Translations under genes and position numbers: made by a program | The notes under the pieces: generated by a model | Database searches by the model: none | Told to the model about the DNA's origin: nothing | What the model saw: the letters and a program-made list of their open reading frames with translations, nothing else | Source: Actinomycetota bacterium | GTDB lineage: Bacteria > Actinomycetota > Actinomycetes > Mycobacteriales > Mycobacteriaceae | Reading direction: 5' to 3' | Length of the DNA stretch: 7,870 bases | Assembly: GCA_005787665.1 (NCBI GenBank) | Contig: SYAB01000022.1 | Location: forward strand, 1-7,870 | Part shown: positions 7,651 through 7,870 of the stretch, piece after piece | Layout: every line of letters begins with the position of its first letter | How positions within the stretch are numbered: position 1 is the stretch's first letter

Positions 7651-7703
7651 GGCAACCAGTGTTCCAGCCCCGGCGACCGGGCCTCCGGCAGGGTGGATTC
7701 GAC

Positions 7704-7723
7704 GGTGGGACCAAAGTCCCCAC
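7704..7723. promoter_or_regulatory. candidate DosR/DevR box in the hemL divergent promoter region
   Basis: The 20-mer contains GGGAC-CAAA-GTCCC (7707-7720). The DosR consensus known from M. tuberculosis is TTSGGGACTWWAGTCCCSAA. I count 15 of 20 matches, with all ten bases of the two GGGAC/GTCCC half-sites correct; mismatches are at positions 1, 2, 3, 9 and 20. DosR is the response regulator of the hypoxia/NO/CO dormancy response. The centre is 60.5 nt upstream of the predicted start of the rightward gene and 63.5 nt upstream of the hemL ATG, so either gene could be the target. The dyad itself is seen directly; binding is inferred. Confidence 0.6.
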
Positions 7724-7737
7724 TTCCGGTTCCGGAC

Positions 7738-7767
7738 GTGACAGCGCGAAGTTGGTTAAGCTAACCT
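7738..7767 (+). promoter_or_regulatory. predicted promoter of the rightward gene (GTGACA - 18 nt - TAACCT)
   Basis: GTGACA at 7738-7743 matches the -35 consensus TTGACA at five of six positions. After an 18-nt spacer, TAACCT at 7762-7767 fits the mycobacterial TANNNT -10. A start 7 nt downstream is A7774, the first base of the ATG, so the message would be leaderless. The -10 lies inside the iron box. Prediction only; no other AT-rich hexamer pair fits as well on this strand. Confidence 0.55.
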
Positions 7768-7769
7768 AA
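7751..7769. promoter_or_regulatory. IdeR/DtxR-type iron box
   Basis: GTTGGTTAAGCTAACCTAA matches the IdeR consensus TTAGGTTAGGCTAACCTAA at 16 of 19 positions. It contains the perfect core dyad GGTTA-N3-TAACC (7754-7766). IdeR with Fe2+ binds such sites and blocks transcription of iron-uptake genes in mycobacteria, or in some cases activates iron-storage genes. Here the box covers the predicted -10 of the rightward gene and ends 4 nt before its ATG, so iron repression of that gene is the simplest reading. The hemL ATG is 101 nt away on the other side. Confidence 0.85.
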
Positions 7770-7773
7770 CCTT

Positions 7774-7870
7774 ATGTCGCCAGTGTCCGAACTGATGCGC
7801 AACCGCGCGGTGGTTCATGCGCATCCGCCTGATTGCGACACTCTTGACGATCTGAGACCCGAGCGGCGCG
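7774..7870 (+). CDS. unrecognised, iron-box-controlled protein, N-terminal fragment
   Basis: An ATG at 7774 opens the only rightward frame without a stop to the window edge. It gives 32 residues beginning MSPVSELMRNRAVVHAHPPD; the other two forward frames stop within this stretch. The ATG lies 4 nt after the iron box and at the predicted transcription start, so leaderless translation is likely; ATG 7795 (residue 8) is an alternative start. The opening VSELM...AVV...DTL loosely resembles the start of a CBS domain, but this is too short and weak to assign. There are two histidines and a cysteine (HAHPPDC), of unknown meaning. It is divergent from hemL. The iron box suggests a role in iron acquisition, storage or haem metabolism; no function can be assigned from the fragment. 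Confidence 0.6.
   Translation, partial: MSPVSELMRNRAVVHAHPPDCDTLDDLRPERR

Noticed and set aside
7757..7762. TAAGCT as an alternative -10 for the rightward gene
   Set aside because: The spacer to GTGACA would be only 13 nt; TAACCT at 7762-7767 gives 18 nt and a start at the ATG.
1..7870. Possible mobile element, CRISPR array, tRNA, rRNA or novel defence system
   Set aside because: I found no transposase or integrase, no regularly spaced repeats, no tRNA-like cloverleaf and no foreign composition; the genes are core haem, quinone and cytochrome c functions.

Overview
The window is GC-rich, densely packed actinobacterial chromosome. Gene content and order (hemL - histidine phosphatase - resA - ccdA - resB - ccsB, with menA nearby in the opposite orientation) and the protein sequences point to a Mycobacterium/Mycolicibacterium-type organism. 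An IdeR-type iron box and a DosR-type dyad at the right end support this. Species cannot be fixed from the sequence alone, and there is no sign of mobile DNA, phage, CRISPR or RNA genes.

Left part (1-1167, + strand): the C-terminal end of a DUF1345 membrane protein is followed 21 nt later by menA, the prenyltransferase that makes demethylmenaquinone. Middle (1168-1793): a short convergent gap holds an imperfect hairpin. It is followed by a small DUF4229-type membrane protein on the minus strand, and then a 53-residue one-helix membrane protein read divergently from it, with a perfect Shine-Dalgarno sequence.

Main part (1794-7650, minus strand, transcribed right to left): six genes, each overlapping the next by exactly 4 nt (ATGA or GTGA). 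The order is hemL (5-aminolevulinate synthesis), a histidine-phosphatase-family protein, a ResA-like thioredoxin lipoprotein, CcdA, ResB and CcsB. The last four form a complete System II cytochrome c maturation set. CcdA carries electrons across the membrane, the ResA-like protein delivers reductant to apocytochrome cysteines, and ResB/CcsB handle and attach haem. hemL supplies the first committed haem precursor, so the unit links haem supply to haem use. MenA makes the quinone of the same respiratory chain.

Right end (7651-7870): a 123-nt divergent control region lies between hemL and an unrecognised gene that runs off the window. It holds a DosR/DevR-like dyad (7704-7723) and a strong IdeR-like iron box (7751-7769). 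The iron box covers the predicted -10 of the rightward gene, whose start codon coincides with the predicted transcription start (leaderless). This combined iron and hypoxia/NO signature at the head of a haem/cytochrome c locus is the most interesting feature. The rest looks like ordinary core metabolism.
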